Origin: Arenicola marina
Taxonomy: Eukaryota; Annelida; Polychaeta; Arenicolidae
Direction: 5' to 3'
Assembly: GCA_964019135.1 (NCBI GenBank)
Contig: OZ025264.1
Location: 4,310,827-4,374,826 of the forward strand
Length of the DNA stretch: 64,000 nt
Under the pieces are notes generated by a model. That model did no database searches. It saw nothing but the letters and a program-made list of their open reading frames with translations, and had not been told where the DNA came from. Position numbers and translations under genes: made by a program. This document shows positions 1 to 11,699 of the stretch, piece after piece (position 1 is the stretch's first letter; the number at the start of each line of letters is the position of its first letter).

Positions 1-183
1 ACATTTCTGTCTACAGTATCTGTCTACGGTTGCAATCGTTGCTAAAAATAAAAAGTCAAAGTCATAAATGCCGTAGACTCACGTTTTGGCCCATATTTTC
101 CGCGAATTTGCCGCGATCGCTCTAAAAATCACTGACGTGACAAAGCAACCCTGTACAATTTTAATGATACGAAGCTGACGTGT

Positions 184-467
184 GCACTGCGAGGTTATCC
201 TTTTTTAAGACACAAACAATATTTCTCCATGCTGACGCTCTATTGGCAGCAGACACTTTGTCGCAAATAGACTAAATCGCAGACAATGAAAGGCTCTATA
301 GTTGGCATGGCGCGTGGCTGGTGCAAATATAGCTCAGAGCAATCCATGGCAACTACGTCATCTTATGACGTGTGCTTTAGTATGTTTGCGAAACTGCGTT
401 TCGTGCCAATGGAGTGTCAGCATGGAGAAATATTGTTTGTGTCTTAACAAAGGATAACCTCGCAGTA
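184..467. mobile_element. Short inverted-repeat (MITE-like) element
   Basis: About 60 bp at the left end (from CACTGCGAGGTTATCC) recurs as its reverse complement at the right end (ending GGATAACCTCGCAGT) with few mismatches. The arms enclose about 150 bp with no open frame. This is a non-autonomous TIR or foldback element. No target-site duplication is evident, so the superfamily is not assigned. Confidence 0.7.
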
Positions 468-2749
468 CGCCCATCTTCCTGGATACAGCATTCAATTCTG
501 AGTCTGACTCACTGGGGTCACTCCTTTCAGAGTTCTCCTTCTATCCAACTTGATAATGTCTTTTGTTTCTTTTCCAGCTTTTTATCAGGGGTCTTACCGC
601 TGCTGTTCCGTCGTCTCCTATGCTTGCCCATGGTTCATTTTGAGACGGCCCCTAAGTATTTACCTGTAATAACTTGCAACACGTTGTGTGGATATCAGAA
701 AAGCCTCCTGATATTTCGTCAATATCCTTCTTGAACGTGTATCTATCCTTTCCCCAAGAGTGGATGGAATGATTCTACATCCTTATATCCTTCACTTTGC
801 AAAGTTGCAGCTCGACTCGGTATTCATAACTTCATCAAACTGGCACTTGGGTTTCATCCAGAGAATATCACGTCCTCTGCGTGGCCGCCATAAGACCGAT
901 TTCTCAATTACAAATATCTGTAAATGATGTATCTGTTAAAGATAACAGTAAGCCGAATTAGTGGAGTGAACAGAACCTCTATATGCGCACATTTCTACAA
1001 TTAAAGATGGGAGAATCGTGAGACAATATCAAGCATTGAGGACACCATCAGGTTAATCGTTAAGTGATCGTCTTGCGAATTTGTGATCGTTTTATCAAGG
1101 AGGTGGAAAAGCACTTAGTTAAGTGTAGTTGCTTTTAATAGCATGTTATGGAATAGCTAAAAATGTACCCTATGTAGGCCTATGTCGGATGAGGCAATGC
1201 GTAATATGTTTGTACATAATCCTAGACAGGACTGGTTTTTGGCCATGGCTGTATATGTAGCCACAGATCAATCATACCGCATAAAGCTGATGCTCCTACC
1301 TCATCTTGGCAAACACAGTCGACCAGAGGAACCGTGGCAGGGCAGTGTAGTTCATCTCAGTCGACTGGCTTGCCGGACTAAGTGACGGTCTGCAGCTATA
1401 TAGTTAACCAATGGTAGACTTGTGGTCGCTTCGAGCTCCTTGTCTTCTCGTGCGAAGAGTATACTAACAAAATGCGGTTTAAAGACAACTCGGTCAAGTA
1501 AAAATTAAACGTGAAACAACCAATACTGAGGGGAAACTTCTTCCATAGATCGTTATTGCCAGACGGTGAGCCAATAGAGGAAATTCTTAGAGGACTTTAC
1601 TCACGTGGTTATACGGTTAAATTAAGTCACTAAATAGATCAGGTGAGAGAAAACGCGACGCAACATGATATTAGTAGGTCACGGCGTATGACCAAATATA
1701 GGACTGTCGTTTTGCCCTTTACGTTGTATGGGCTGAGCTGTGTTGGAATTTAAGCAGGAGCGAGTTAGTTCAGTGAGAGTGAGGTCATGCATTTTGCCCC
1801 CGGTTTATCTTTCCTCTTCCTTGAAATTTTAGAGCTACAATCATGCGATGCGTGGTGAACGATCTTAGTTTAGAATGTATGATATACACGTACTTTAAAA
1901 AGTTACAATTCCTGGGATGCCTATGCCGGCCAAATGTCAACAAGCTGACGAAGGCAGTCTATCTTCAGCTGCTCCTTCAACACGCAACTAGCATAAATAC
2001 AGGTATTGTTAAAGACTTAATTATCGTGATACGCAAAATATAACTTTTTGAGTACCTTTAAAATTGTGTGTCGGATAACAGTTTTCTGAAAGTGGAGAAA
2101 ATGCAGTCAAAGCATCTGTTAAAGACCAGCTTGTGGCTAAATTAATTTGTAAAATTAAATTAATATAATTAAATCACGTTTTGTACTGATGTGACGAGTA
2201 CCAGGTGGCTAGAGGAATGTTCTGAACTGGCATACATAAGCAATGTAGCGTCCAATTTTCTTCCTACATATTTAACTTTTTAAAAGTAAAACCAGAGTAA
2301 ATACTAATTTTAGCTAATGATTTTTTATGATATAGACTCGTTCGGCGCAATAAGTTGCAGGGATTGGCAGGTTGCATCTTCCCTATTTTAAAGCGATTTA
2401 ATTACGACTGTGTAGTCAAATAAAATTGTAAATATATTAATTGTGTGTAAAAATGTATCAGTGTTATCATTATTATTGTTGTACGTTATTACTGTGCTAT
2501 ATATTTATTTGGCTCTAACATACATTGTTTGATCTTGATTAACCGAAATTCACTATTCCAAAGCAAAATTGGTTCAGTCGTATGTGCCACAGCGTTGCTC
2601 AATGAAAAAAATACTTGCGGGCGTGTCGTGTGTTGGAATACTTCAGGACCGAAGCGAACAAATTACAAACATGCATGGTAGGAAAGGCATATAAAATGTT
2701 TATTGACGGTTAAAAATTAAATTGACCCCATCAAAGGGGAGGAGTTAAG
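468..2749. other. Intergenic, no gene seen
   Basis: Only short open frames without splice-supported boundaries or recognisable motifs occur here. The stretch becomes AT-rich around 2.0-2.5 kb. I see no RNA gene or clear repeat. Confidence 0.5.
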
Positions 2750-5480
2750 AAGGCCACGCACAGCATAGTGGCAAACCAATAGCAACCAATAGCACTATGA
2801 CGTCATGTGACGCACGTTCCGGCCGCAAATTTAGTGCCAAATTAGACCTTAAACTAAGATGCATCTTGTCCACAGTGATTGTTACGGTTAAGTATTAATG
2901 GTACTATCAATTTTACCCTTTATTGAAGATGACGTCATCGTGACGTCACATGACGTCATTTGACTATCGAGATAATGCTCTAGATGGCTTCTACTTATGT
3001 TTATGTACCTAGTTATGAAGCCGGGTGACGGGTTGCCAAATTAGGTGAACATGACGCAAGGCGAACATTTCCTAAGAGTACGGAAAAGGTTTGGCACGGC
3101 ACAAGTTGTCCCTGAAGACTACCTGTAACGTCAAATAAACCGGAAGTCGCCACCACGTATATTAACTGAGTAATAGCCTCCGTAAGATGTGAACGTCATA
3201 ACGTCATAGTCACGTCATGGCTTTATGCACGACAACGTCCACGTCGAAAAACGCGAACGTTTTACAACGTCAAGTCACATGATCACAACTCTTTTATGTT
3301 TTGCTCCATTTTGACGAGTCCTTAAAGATCTTCATTGACTCATCATTGGAGATTCGCCGAGGAGTCGTCCAACTTTGAAGCGCTTTAGCGCCCACACAAA
3401 GCGCGATTTGTCCATCGGAGCACACAGTGATATGTAGAGGCATCCTGTTAACCAATTTGCACAAAGATTGCAGCTCTACCATGTTTTTCAGATTTTTGAC
3501 AATTTTTTTAGAAAAAGACTACACTTCGTATGTTTACAATGAGCCCAAATGGTCTGTTGCCATGGAAACAAAACTAGGAGAAACAATTGCCGTTTTGACT
3601 TTTGGAAATTCATGAGACGTCCACTTGAAAGAATCGTGGCGATTTGGAGGCCAATCGACACAGCCGTTTGTGCGTTATGAGGCTATATACATAGGCTATA
3701 TTTTCCCCATAGTAAAGATAGGGACTCTTAACATTGGGAATCCCCATAGAAAAATGTTTCGCGCTCTAGCGGGAAAAGTAAAATAGAAGTTATCTTTCTT
3801 TAAGTAAGAAACAACTAGGCGGTAAAATTAGAAGTCCAATGACCGAATTCCGATCTCTTTATTCCCAGTATTAAGCGTATAGTGAATTTATTTCTTCTTT
3901 AAATGTTTTATTTTTTTGCCGTCACGTGACGTCATCGACTGTAACTTTTTTTATTTTAAATGGGTCACATCGACTTCCTTAACAAACTAATCAAGGGTGA
4001 CGACGATTGAAGAATGCAAAGTGGGAAAAAAATGTCCCTCTACTTTTAACATACCGAAGCGGTTAATTATGACGTCATTTTGCGCGAAAACGAGTTTTAC
4101 TTACGCATCTGAAAATGCTACATTATAAAGTTATGTCCCCCACTAAGAGAAACATTTTGACGCAAGTCTCATCTCTCTACATCCATTATTAAGCAAACTA
4201 GAGCGTTTCTAAGTTTTTTTATTATTGGATGACATTGACCTCGACCTTTGACCTTTTGACCTGCGTGACGAGTATGTTATAGCCATAGTGTGTAGCTATG
4301 TGCTACTGAGTACTATCAAAGATCGCTTCAGCCATTAGGACGCCAGGGCACCTATAATTTTTGACAAATTTCTCGGTGAGACAGACATACATACAAACAA
4401 GAAGTCAGTGAGGACACTGATGATGACGAAAATCGAATTCGGGTCAAAGGGCGTGTACTTTGCGACCAGTCCCGACTCTCTAGCGTCGCTATTAAGCGAA
4501 CGGCGGCCATCGACGAGTAAGGAGTGCCGGTCGATATCGCTATTCACTCATAATGGGAGCCTCAGCAAAGGGGGGTGCAACTCTTGCGAGCGCTCTAGCG
4601 GCCAAACTAAGCGTCCTAGGGCAAATCTGGTGAGATTTACCATAGATAAGCCGACATCTCTCTCTCGCTTCATGTCAAATCTGGCTTCCCTAGCTCAAAT
4701 ATTAACCGAGTTATGGCCCTTTGAACTGAAAACGCCACAAAAGTCCCATAGAGAAATGCCGTCGGCCCTGGAACCGGAAGTAAGATAGGAACGTATCGTT
4801 TTTACTTTGCAGCTATACGGGGAACTACTTTCTCTACAAAATGGCGCTACTCCTGTATTTTTATGAATTTTTTCCGATTTTTGCCGATTTTTGGTAAGTA
4901 CCAAAAGTGACGTCATCGTGACGTCACGTGACGTATCAAAACACTCTAAGATTCGACACAAATCATCTCAGTTCATATTTCTATGACATATTAGAACGTT
5001 ATAGCGATAACTTGAAGGAAAATGGGTCATCAGGCGAAAACACTGACAGAGGTCATTTAGTGCGTTTTCCTCAAAACCTATGAGCTCATATTACTCGAAA
5101 ATGAATATACGCATCAAAAAGTGAACAATACATGAAAACTGCGCCCTAATTAGTAGCACATTCTGAAACTGACCAGAGATCTTTAGCTTTAATATTAACG
5201 GAGATATAAGCGTGTTCAATGATTTTTGTCAAAACATCGCTGTGACCTTGACCTTTGACCTTTCGATCTGCGTGATGAGTATATCGTAGCCCTATCGCCA
5301 AGCTATCAGGCACAAACTAATGCGAATTAATGTATACGGTTGTTAGGACGCAATGAGACTTGCAATTCTCGAGTGAGACAGACATACACGCCTTTTGGGC
5401 GGGAAGACCGACAAAGAACGAAGAACTCAGTGGGACACTGATGATGACGAAAATCGACTCTAGGTCGAAGCGCGTGTCTT
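2750..5480. repeat. Large dispersed repeat, family A, copy 1
   Basis: This segment is matched in order by 8,240-10,590. Examples are 2,929-2,990 with 8,437-8,490, 3,124-3,160 with 8,671-8,706, and 4,740-5,380 with 9,825-10,450. It is dense in the palindrome TGACGTCA. It repeatedly carries a module that reads GACCTTGACCTTTGACCT, then GCGTGACGAG, then GACAGACATACATAC, then ATGACGAAAATCGA, seen at about 4.23-4.44 kb and 5.24-5.46 kb. A third partial relative lies at 38,800-39,300. No long ORF is present, so this is probably a non-coding or degenerate transposon family that I do not recognise. Confidence 0.7.
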
Positions 5481-5617
5481 TCTGAACATGTTGATCCAAA
5501 CCGCGTAAAAAGTTAGTGGCCCAAATGGTGTGTATTGTTGCCCAAGGTCGTCTCTCACATTGCCGCTGCATGACATTTTTGTGAAATTTTCCCCAAATTT
5601 TGTTTCCGGATTTCCTG

Positions 5618-5639
5618 GGGGGGGGGGGGGGGAGGGGGT
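5618..5639 (+). repeat. Poly-G tract
   Basis: A nearly pure G run interrupted by a single A follows TTTCCTG. It is a homopolymer prone to length variation and sequencing error. Confidence 0.9.
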
Positions 5640-5759
5640 GTGTTGGGATGACAGCACCGTGGCCACTGGTCATTCATTAGAGGACTAAACAAAATCACCC
5701 TGAAGTGATCAGGCGTGTATCGATGATGCCTTGGGTGGTCCTTCGCAAGTGGCGGTCCG

Positions 5760-6149
5760 CAGGGTCTTCGAATAGGGATGCTAATCAGGATTCGGGGGAC
5801 CAATAGGGATCTGATGGGTCGATTAGGGTTGTGTGGGACAAATCGAGATGTGCAGGGTCGAAGTCGACGGTTCGAAACGGGATCCGTGGGACACATTGGT
5901 ATACGACGGGTCAAAGCTGGTTTCGTTGGGTTCAATCTGGATTACCAATGTTCAATCAGGATCACCAAGATCGAATCGGGATCTGTAGGTCAAATAGGGA
6001 TGCGACGGGTCAATCTGCATCCTAGTTGTCAAATCTCTATCTGGCGGCTTCCATCAGGTTCTGAGGGAGTCAATAAAAATCATTTGAGTCCAATCTGGAT
6101 CCGACAGATTAAATCTGGGTCTGACGGGTCTAGTGGGGATGCCAGATGA
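5760..6149. repeat. Degenerate tandem repeat leading into the minisatellite
   Basis: Irregular units of roughly 27-30 bp containing GGATCTG or GGGATC followed by GGGTCAAAT become progressively more regular toward 6.15 kb. Open frames here are by-products of the repeat. Confidence 0.65.
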
Positions 6150-7510
6150 CTACTCGGGATCTGAGAGGGCAAATGTGGATGTCCAGGTCGAATGGGGAGC
6201 TGAAAAGGTCAATATGGATCTGAGAGGCAAAATAGGCGTCTGTGAATGATATCTGGATCTGAGGGATCAATATGGATCTGAGAGGTCAAGTCTGGATCTG
6301 ATACGTCAAATCTGGATCTGAAGGATCACTCTGGATCTGAATGGTCAATCAGGATCTGAGAGGTCAAATCTAGATCTGAGAGGTCAATTCTGGGTCTGAG
6401 AGGTCCAATCTGGATCTGAAGGATCAAATCTGGATCTGAGGGATCAAATCTGGATCTAAGGGTCAAATCTGGATCTGAGGGATCAAATCTGGATCTGAAG
6501 GGTCAAATCTGGATCTGAGGGTCAACTCTCGATCTGAGGGGTCAATCTGGATCTGAGGGATCAAATCTGGATCTGAGGGATCAAATCTGGATCTGAAGGG
6601 TCAAATCTGGATCTGAGGATCAAATCTGGATCTGAGGGTCAATCTGGATCTGAGAGGTCAAATCTGGATCTGAGAGGTCAAATCTTGATCTGAGAGGTCA
6701 AATCTGGATCTGAGGGATCAAATCTGGATCTGAGGGATCAAATCTGGATCTAAGGGATCAAATCGGGATCTGAGGGTCAAATCTGGATCTGAGGGGTCAG
6801 TCTGGATCTGAGAGGACAAATATGGATCTGAGAGGTCAAATCTGGATCTGAGGGATCAAATCTGGATTTGAAGGGTCAAATCTGGATCTGAGGGGTCAAT
6901 CTGGATCTGAGGTGTCAATCTAGATCTGAGAGGTCAAATCTGGATCTGAGGGGTCAATCTGGATCTGAGAGGTCAAATCTGGATCTGAGGGGTCAATCTG
7001 GATCTGAGAGGACAAATATGGATCTGAGAGGTCAAATCTGGATCTGAGGGATCAAATCTCGATTTGAAGGGTCAAATCTGGATCTGAGGGGTCAATCTGG
7101 ATCTGAGGGATCAAATCTGGATCTGAGGGATCAAATCTGGATCTGAAGGGTCAAATCTGGATCTGAGGATCAAATCTGGATCTGAGGGGTCAAATCTGGA
7201 TCTGAGGGATCAAATCTGGATCTGAGGGATCAAATCTGGATCTAAGGAATCAAATCTGGATCTGAGGGTCAAATCTGGATCTGAGGGGTCAGTTTGGATA
7301 TGAGAGGACAAATATGGATCTGAGAGGTCAAATCTGGATCTGAGGGATCAAATCTGGTTTTGAAGGGTCAAATCTGGATCTGAGGGGTCAATCTGGATCT
7401 GAGGTGTCAATCTAGATCTGAGAGGTAAAATCTGGATCTGAGAGGTCAATCTGGATCTGAGAGGTCAAATCTGGATCTGAGGGGTCAAATCGGGATCTGA
7501 GGGGTCAATT
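6150..7510. repeat. 20-bp minisatellite, over 60 units
   Basis: The consensus unit is GGATCTGAGGGGTCAAATCT, with lengths of 19-21 bp and variants at the GAGGG/GAGAG/GAAGG positions. Runs of the same variants recur, for example blocks starting near 6,800 and 7,000, showing that multi-unit blocks were duplicated. No coding potential is apparent. Confidence 0.95.
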
Positions 7511-8180
7511 AGTGCCTTCACTTGACAATTTGGATCAAATAGTTTCAGCGGTTTCAGCGGGCAAAATAGAGTTTTAGTGAGTAAATTTGACCCAGTAGGC
7601 CATTACACATACAATTTGGCCCAAATAGAGCTTTTAAGGTACAATCTGGGGTAAATAGTGCTTTTGCTGGGCCAAATATGACCTTCAGAGAGCAATTGAG
7701 CATAGATATCGGCGTGGGATAGCAACTTATTCCAAATATAGCTTTCTGTTTACTAAATAGCGCTTTCTGTTTACAAAATCGAGCTTTTTGTTGACAACAT
7801 GGAGCTTTTTTTTCGCAAAATAGAGCTTTCTGTTGGCAAAATAGAGCTTTTGGTTCGCGAACTAGAGCTTTCAGCATGCAATTTGAGCTAAATATCGCAC
7901 ATACCTGGCAATTTGGGCTAAATAGCAAGTATAACAGGACATTCTAGGTACACTGGGCATCTAAGGGGCAATTTAGGGTAAACAGCGCGTATAACGAGCA
8001 TGTAGCGGGTAATTGTCAGTTAAAAAGCGCATGTAACGCTCAATTTATGCTAAATAGCGAATATAACGGGCTTTTTGAGCTGAACAGCGCATATAGGGGG
8101 CAATTTTGGATAAACAACGCGTATACGGGGACAATTCGGGCTAAACAGCGCGCATAACGGGAAATTTGAGCCAAATAGCG
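7511..8180. repeat. Second degenerate tandem repeat, about 30-bp units
   Basis: Loose units combine CAATTTGGGCTAAATAG with CGCATATAACGGG or with GAGCTTTCTGTT variants. The units drift along the array and abut the 20-bp minisatellite. The minus-strand open frame of about 120 residues here merely reads the repeat. Confidence 0.7.
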
Positions 8181-8239
8181 CATTCATCCGACAACGTGCG
8201 CACCGCAGGCTCTATTTTGAGCAGTGTGCAATGAACAAT

Positions 8240-10590
8240 TAACCGATATTAACGGAATTACAGGTAAAGCCGTCGTTTGTGCCGGTGACGTGAGGATCGC
8301 GTCATGTGACGCATCTTCCGCCCAAGAATTTAATGCCATATTAGAGTTTAAGTGAACATGAAATGTTGTTCTCAAGAGCGATTGCTTGACTCATTATGAA
8401 TGGCGCTACGAATTTTACTTTTTATCTAATAATACGTCATCGTGACGCGACATGACGTCATTTGACGTTTGCGAAAATGCTTAAGATGGCTTCTATTTCT
8501 TTAATATACCTACGTATCAACTCGGGCTATGACAGCTATTGCCAAAGTGGCTGAAAATAAAGCAAACCCAACATGTCGTAGGAGCACGTTAGCTATGACG
8601 TCATTTTTGACGCATACTGATCCCCTGCGCCAAAAAAGTTACACAGAGCATAAACTGTCCCTGAACACGACCTGCAACGTCAAGTAACCCGAAAGTCGCC
8701 ATACCTTGTAATAGCTGAGTAATAGCCTACGTAAGATATGTGACGTCATGACGTCAGTTATGACGTGACGCACGACAACGTCCAAGCGGCAATATGCCAA
8801 GCTTTACTGCCACAACTTATTCGATTAAAGAGCTAGGCGATAGTAAGATTAGTCCTTCAGCTATGGCTTGGCGAAATGGTCAAAAATTGCCTTAGCTTAT
8901 CATTGCGGAAACACGGAGACCGACGACAAGAACAAAGAACACTGTAAGCGAAGTGATATAGCAACTAATTTGTTTCTTTTACTATTTTTCTGACCATCAA
9001 TGTTCCCTACCATCTGACGCAAACATCACAGATCTAGCTTGTTTTTCTGATTTTTGACGATTTTTTCAAGATGGACACAATCTCCATTCACTCATCATTG
9101 GCGGCCCTGCAAAGGTGTCGTCCCACTTTGGAGCGCTCTAGCACCATAACTAGACAACCTCCGCCTAACTAAAGCACTGAGTGATCTGAAGATGCATATT
9201 GGCAATTGGTTAGCGAAAAGATTGCAATTTTAGCATTTGTATTTGATTTCTGACGATTTTTCTTTAAATGGCCAGAATCTGTATGTTTATCATTAGGCCA
9301 GTGGCTTCGTTGCCATGGAAACAAAAAGTAGTACAGAGATCGCCGTGTTTTTCTTATATCTTGCTTTAAAGTGATATTACCTCACTGTGCGGCGAAGGAG
9401 ACTGAAATAGCTTGAGCGGAAGTAGGTCATATTCGATCAAGTTCATTTTTCCCCATAGGATCCCATGTTAAACGATTTCGACTATATACCGAAAAGTAAT
9501 GTGGCTATGGAACCATATTGACAGATTGTGATTCAGCTTAGTATTATCCATCCACAGCTGCAAGCATTGAGCGATGGCTTGAATAGGACGCCCGTGGGAG
9601 CCGCTGCTAGTGCCAAAAAGCCGTATCTTTCACCATTGGCCAAATTTCGAAAGAATCCTGTGACGTCACTTTTGTCTCCAATTGCATATGATAACCACTG
9701 TTGCTACTAGGTATCATGTTTAACTAAGACAAAAATCCCGGTGTTGTTTGCTGGAGGCACTTGCGACATACGCAACAAAACATTTTTTCCCAGCCTAAAG
9801 ATACAGCCCTTTTAACATGGGAAGTCCCATAGAGAAATTCCCCCTGCCCTGGAACCGGAAGTAAGATAGGAACGTATTGTTTTTAGTTTGTAGCTATACG
9901 AGGAACTACTTTTTCTACAATATAATGCTACTCTCGCATTCATGTGATTTTTTTCTGATTTTTGATGATTTTTTGTAAGTACCAAAAGTGACGTCATGGT
10001 GACGTCACGTGACGTATCAGAAAACTCTAAGATTCAACACAAGTCATCACAATTCATATTTCTATGACATATTTGAACATCATAGCGATAGCTCGAGGAC
10101 AAATGTGCCAAAAAGCGAAAAAACTGACAGAGGTTATTTAGTGCGTTTTCCGCAAAACCTATGACCTCGTTTTCCTCGAAAATGAGTATTACGCATCAAA
10201 AAGTGAACAATACCAAAAAACTGCACCTAAAAGAGGGGCACATTCTGAAACTAATTTGAGATCTCTAGCTTTAATATTAACGGAGATATAAGCGTTTTTA
10301 GTTATTTTTTCAAAAAATCGCTGTGACCTTGACCCTCTGACCTTTCGACCTGCGTGACGAGAATGTTGTAGCCCTATTAGCTGGCTATAAGATATTAAAG
10401 ATTGCGAAACGATACATGCAGCAGTTAGGCCACAAAGAGACTTTCCGTTTTTGAGTGGGACAGACATACATACATACATACATACATACACACAAACACG
10501 ACCAACCGACATATGCCGAAAATTGAAAATTTCAATCTTCGTCATAACAAACACGACCGACCGACATTTGTCGAAAATTGAAAATTTTCG
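8240..10590. repeat. Large dispersed repeat, family A, copy 2
   Basis: This is the second copy of the TGACGTCA-rich repeat at 2,750-5,480, in the same orientation and order. It ends with the GACCTTGACC module, a (CATA)n run at about 10,464-10,495 and a doubled end motif containing CGTCATAACAA. The right end directly abuts a fragment of the receptor gene at 10,593. Confidence 0.7.
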
Positions 10591-10592
10591 TC

Positions 10593-10770
10593 ATAACAAG
10601 GGTGTACATCGTGCGACACGAGGGGAAGTGTTTGTATCTTCAGGGGCTGCCTTCCGACAGCCGCCATAGAAGCAATGCTACAGGTGACCAATCTACTTTC
10701 CACATTAATACGTTGCGCACCACCCAAGTGCCTTTTAACGTAAGCGGTCCAACAGATGTATTAGAGATTT
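10593..10770 (+). pseudogene. Exon fragment of the 21-27 kb receptor gene
   Basis: The translation begins VYIVRHEGKCLYLQGLPSDS and continues to a NVSGPTDV segment. It matches the extracellular region of the 24.6-27.4 kb exon, where the equivalent DNA lies on the minus strand around 25,590-25,755. About 180 bp is conserved at roughly 85 percent or better by eye, then similarity stops. There are no neighbouring exons. It begins exactly where repeat family A ends and shares AACAAGG with the parent at the junction. It is an isolated gene scrap, not a functional exon. Confidence 0.85.
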
Positions 10771-10952
10771 ATAGGGCATGTCAGTTCTCGTGGGTTCTAC
10801 TTCCGGCCTGGCATTTTGGGGGCAACAAACGAACACGGGCTTTTTGTTCAGTGCGCAGCCTGACTCGCCCCCTGCGTAACAATGGATACCGCGCGCAGAG
10901 ACTGTCCTACTAGTTACGACATAAGACGCAGAACCAGGCAAGCTGCGCGGCC

Positions 10953-11010
10953 GGCGAATTGCGACCTACCCCAAGGGGTGGGTCGCAATTCGCCTTTCGT
11001 GCGTCTTAAA
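10953..11010. repeat. Perfect 14-bp hairpin followed by AATAAA
   Basis: GGCGAATTGCGACC and its exact complement flank a loop of about 14 bases. AATAAA follows shortly downstream on the plus strand. It could be a foldback remnant or an RNA 3'-end structure; the sequence alone does not decide. Confidence 0.5.
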
Positions 11011-11039
11011 TAAAGAACTGTTAACTTTTTCGTGTCGAT

Positions 11040-11270
11040 ATGTTGGTAGATGACACTTTGAACCCGTCATTTTCCATAATACTGGTCACGTTCAGTAAAC
11101 TAGGGGCACAACAGGTAGATGATTTCCCAAAGTTTACACTGATCTGGAGTGATCGGGTGACAGGTATGGACAGCCTTTCCCGTCAAAATTACAGTTTTTT
11201 AATCCTGAATGCAACTACTTTTCAAATAGGCGAATTTCAGGAGAACAACGTTGTAAATTTACTGTGCTAA
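11040..11270 (+). other. Isolated 76-codon open frame
   Basis: The frame starts at ATG and has a balanced, protein-like composition (for example FPKFTLIWSDRVTGMDSL and SFLILNATTFQIGEF). It has no recognised domain and no partner exons. It ends just before the AT-rich repeat region. It may be an exon remnant or chance. Confidence 0.2.
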
Positions 11271-11699
11271 CATTATCTTTCTAAATTGCTTTTTCTAGAA
11301 TAGTTTTGATGGGTATTTTGACAAACAGTTTCATGAGAACCACAAAATAAACCAGTACAGTTTTCCATTTCCACAAAGTGAGCTAGTTTAAATGTACTTA
11401 TCGGATTACCGGTATAATGCTTTAGATCAAATAGATTGTGTAGCATTTCTTAGTTAAACTGGTGCGGCAAACCTCATATCAATGAAGTCATACCTCAGTT
11501 TAACGGGTCATTTCAAGTATGCTAGCAAAAATAGATAATCTATGCTTCCTCTTTATGGGAATGGTGATCGAATTAAGCCTTAATTCATAAAACAAACTGT
11601 TTTTAGATTTTTATATGTGGACACTTGTGTTGATATTATTTATTTGTAAAGCTGATGCGTCTACGTTCAGCTTACTGATAGCTTTAGTTCTGCATAAAT

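Noticed and set aside
6150-7510. Possible CRISPR-like array
   Set aside because: Units are contiguous 20-bp repeats with no unique spacers, in an animal genome. It is an ordinary minisatellite.
7554-7928. Minus-strand frame with periodic CQQKALFC-like residues
   Set aside because: It only translates the degenerate tandem repeat. The protein periodicity follows the DNA unit.
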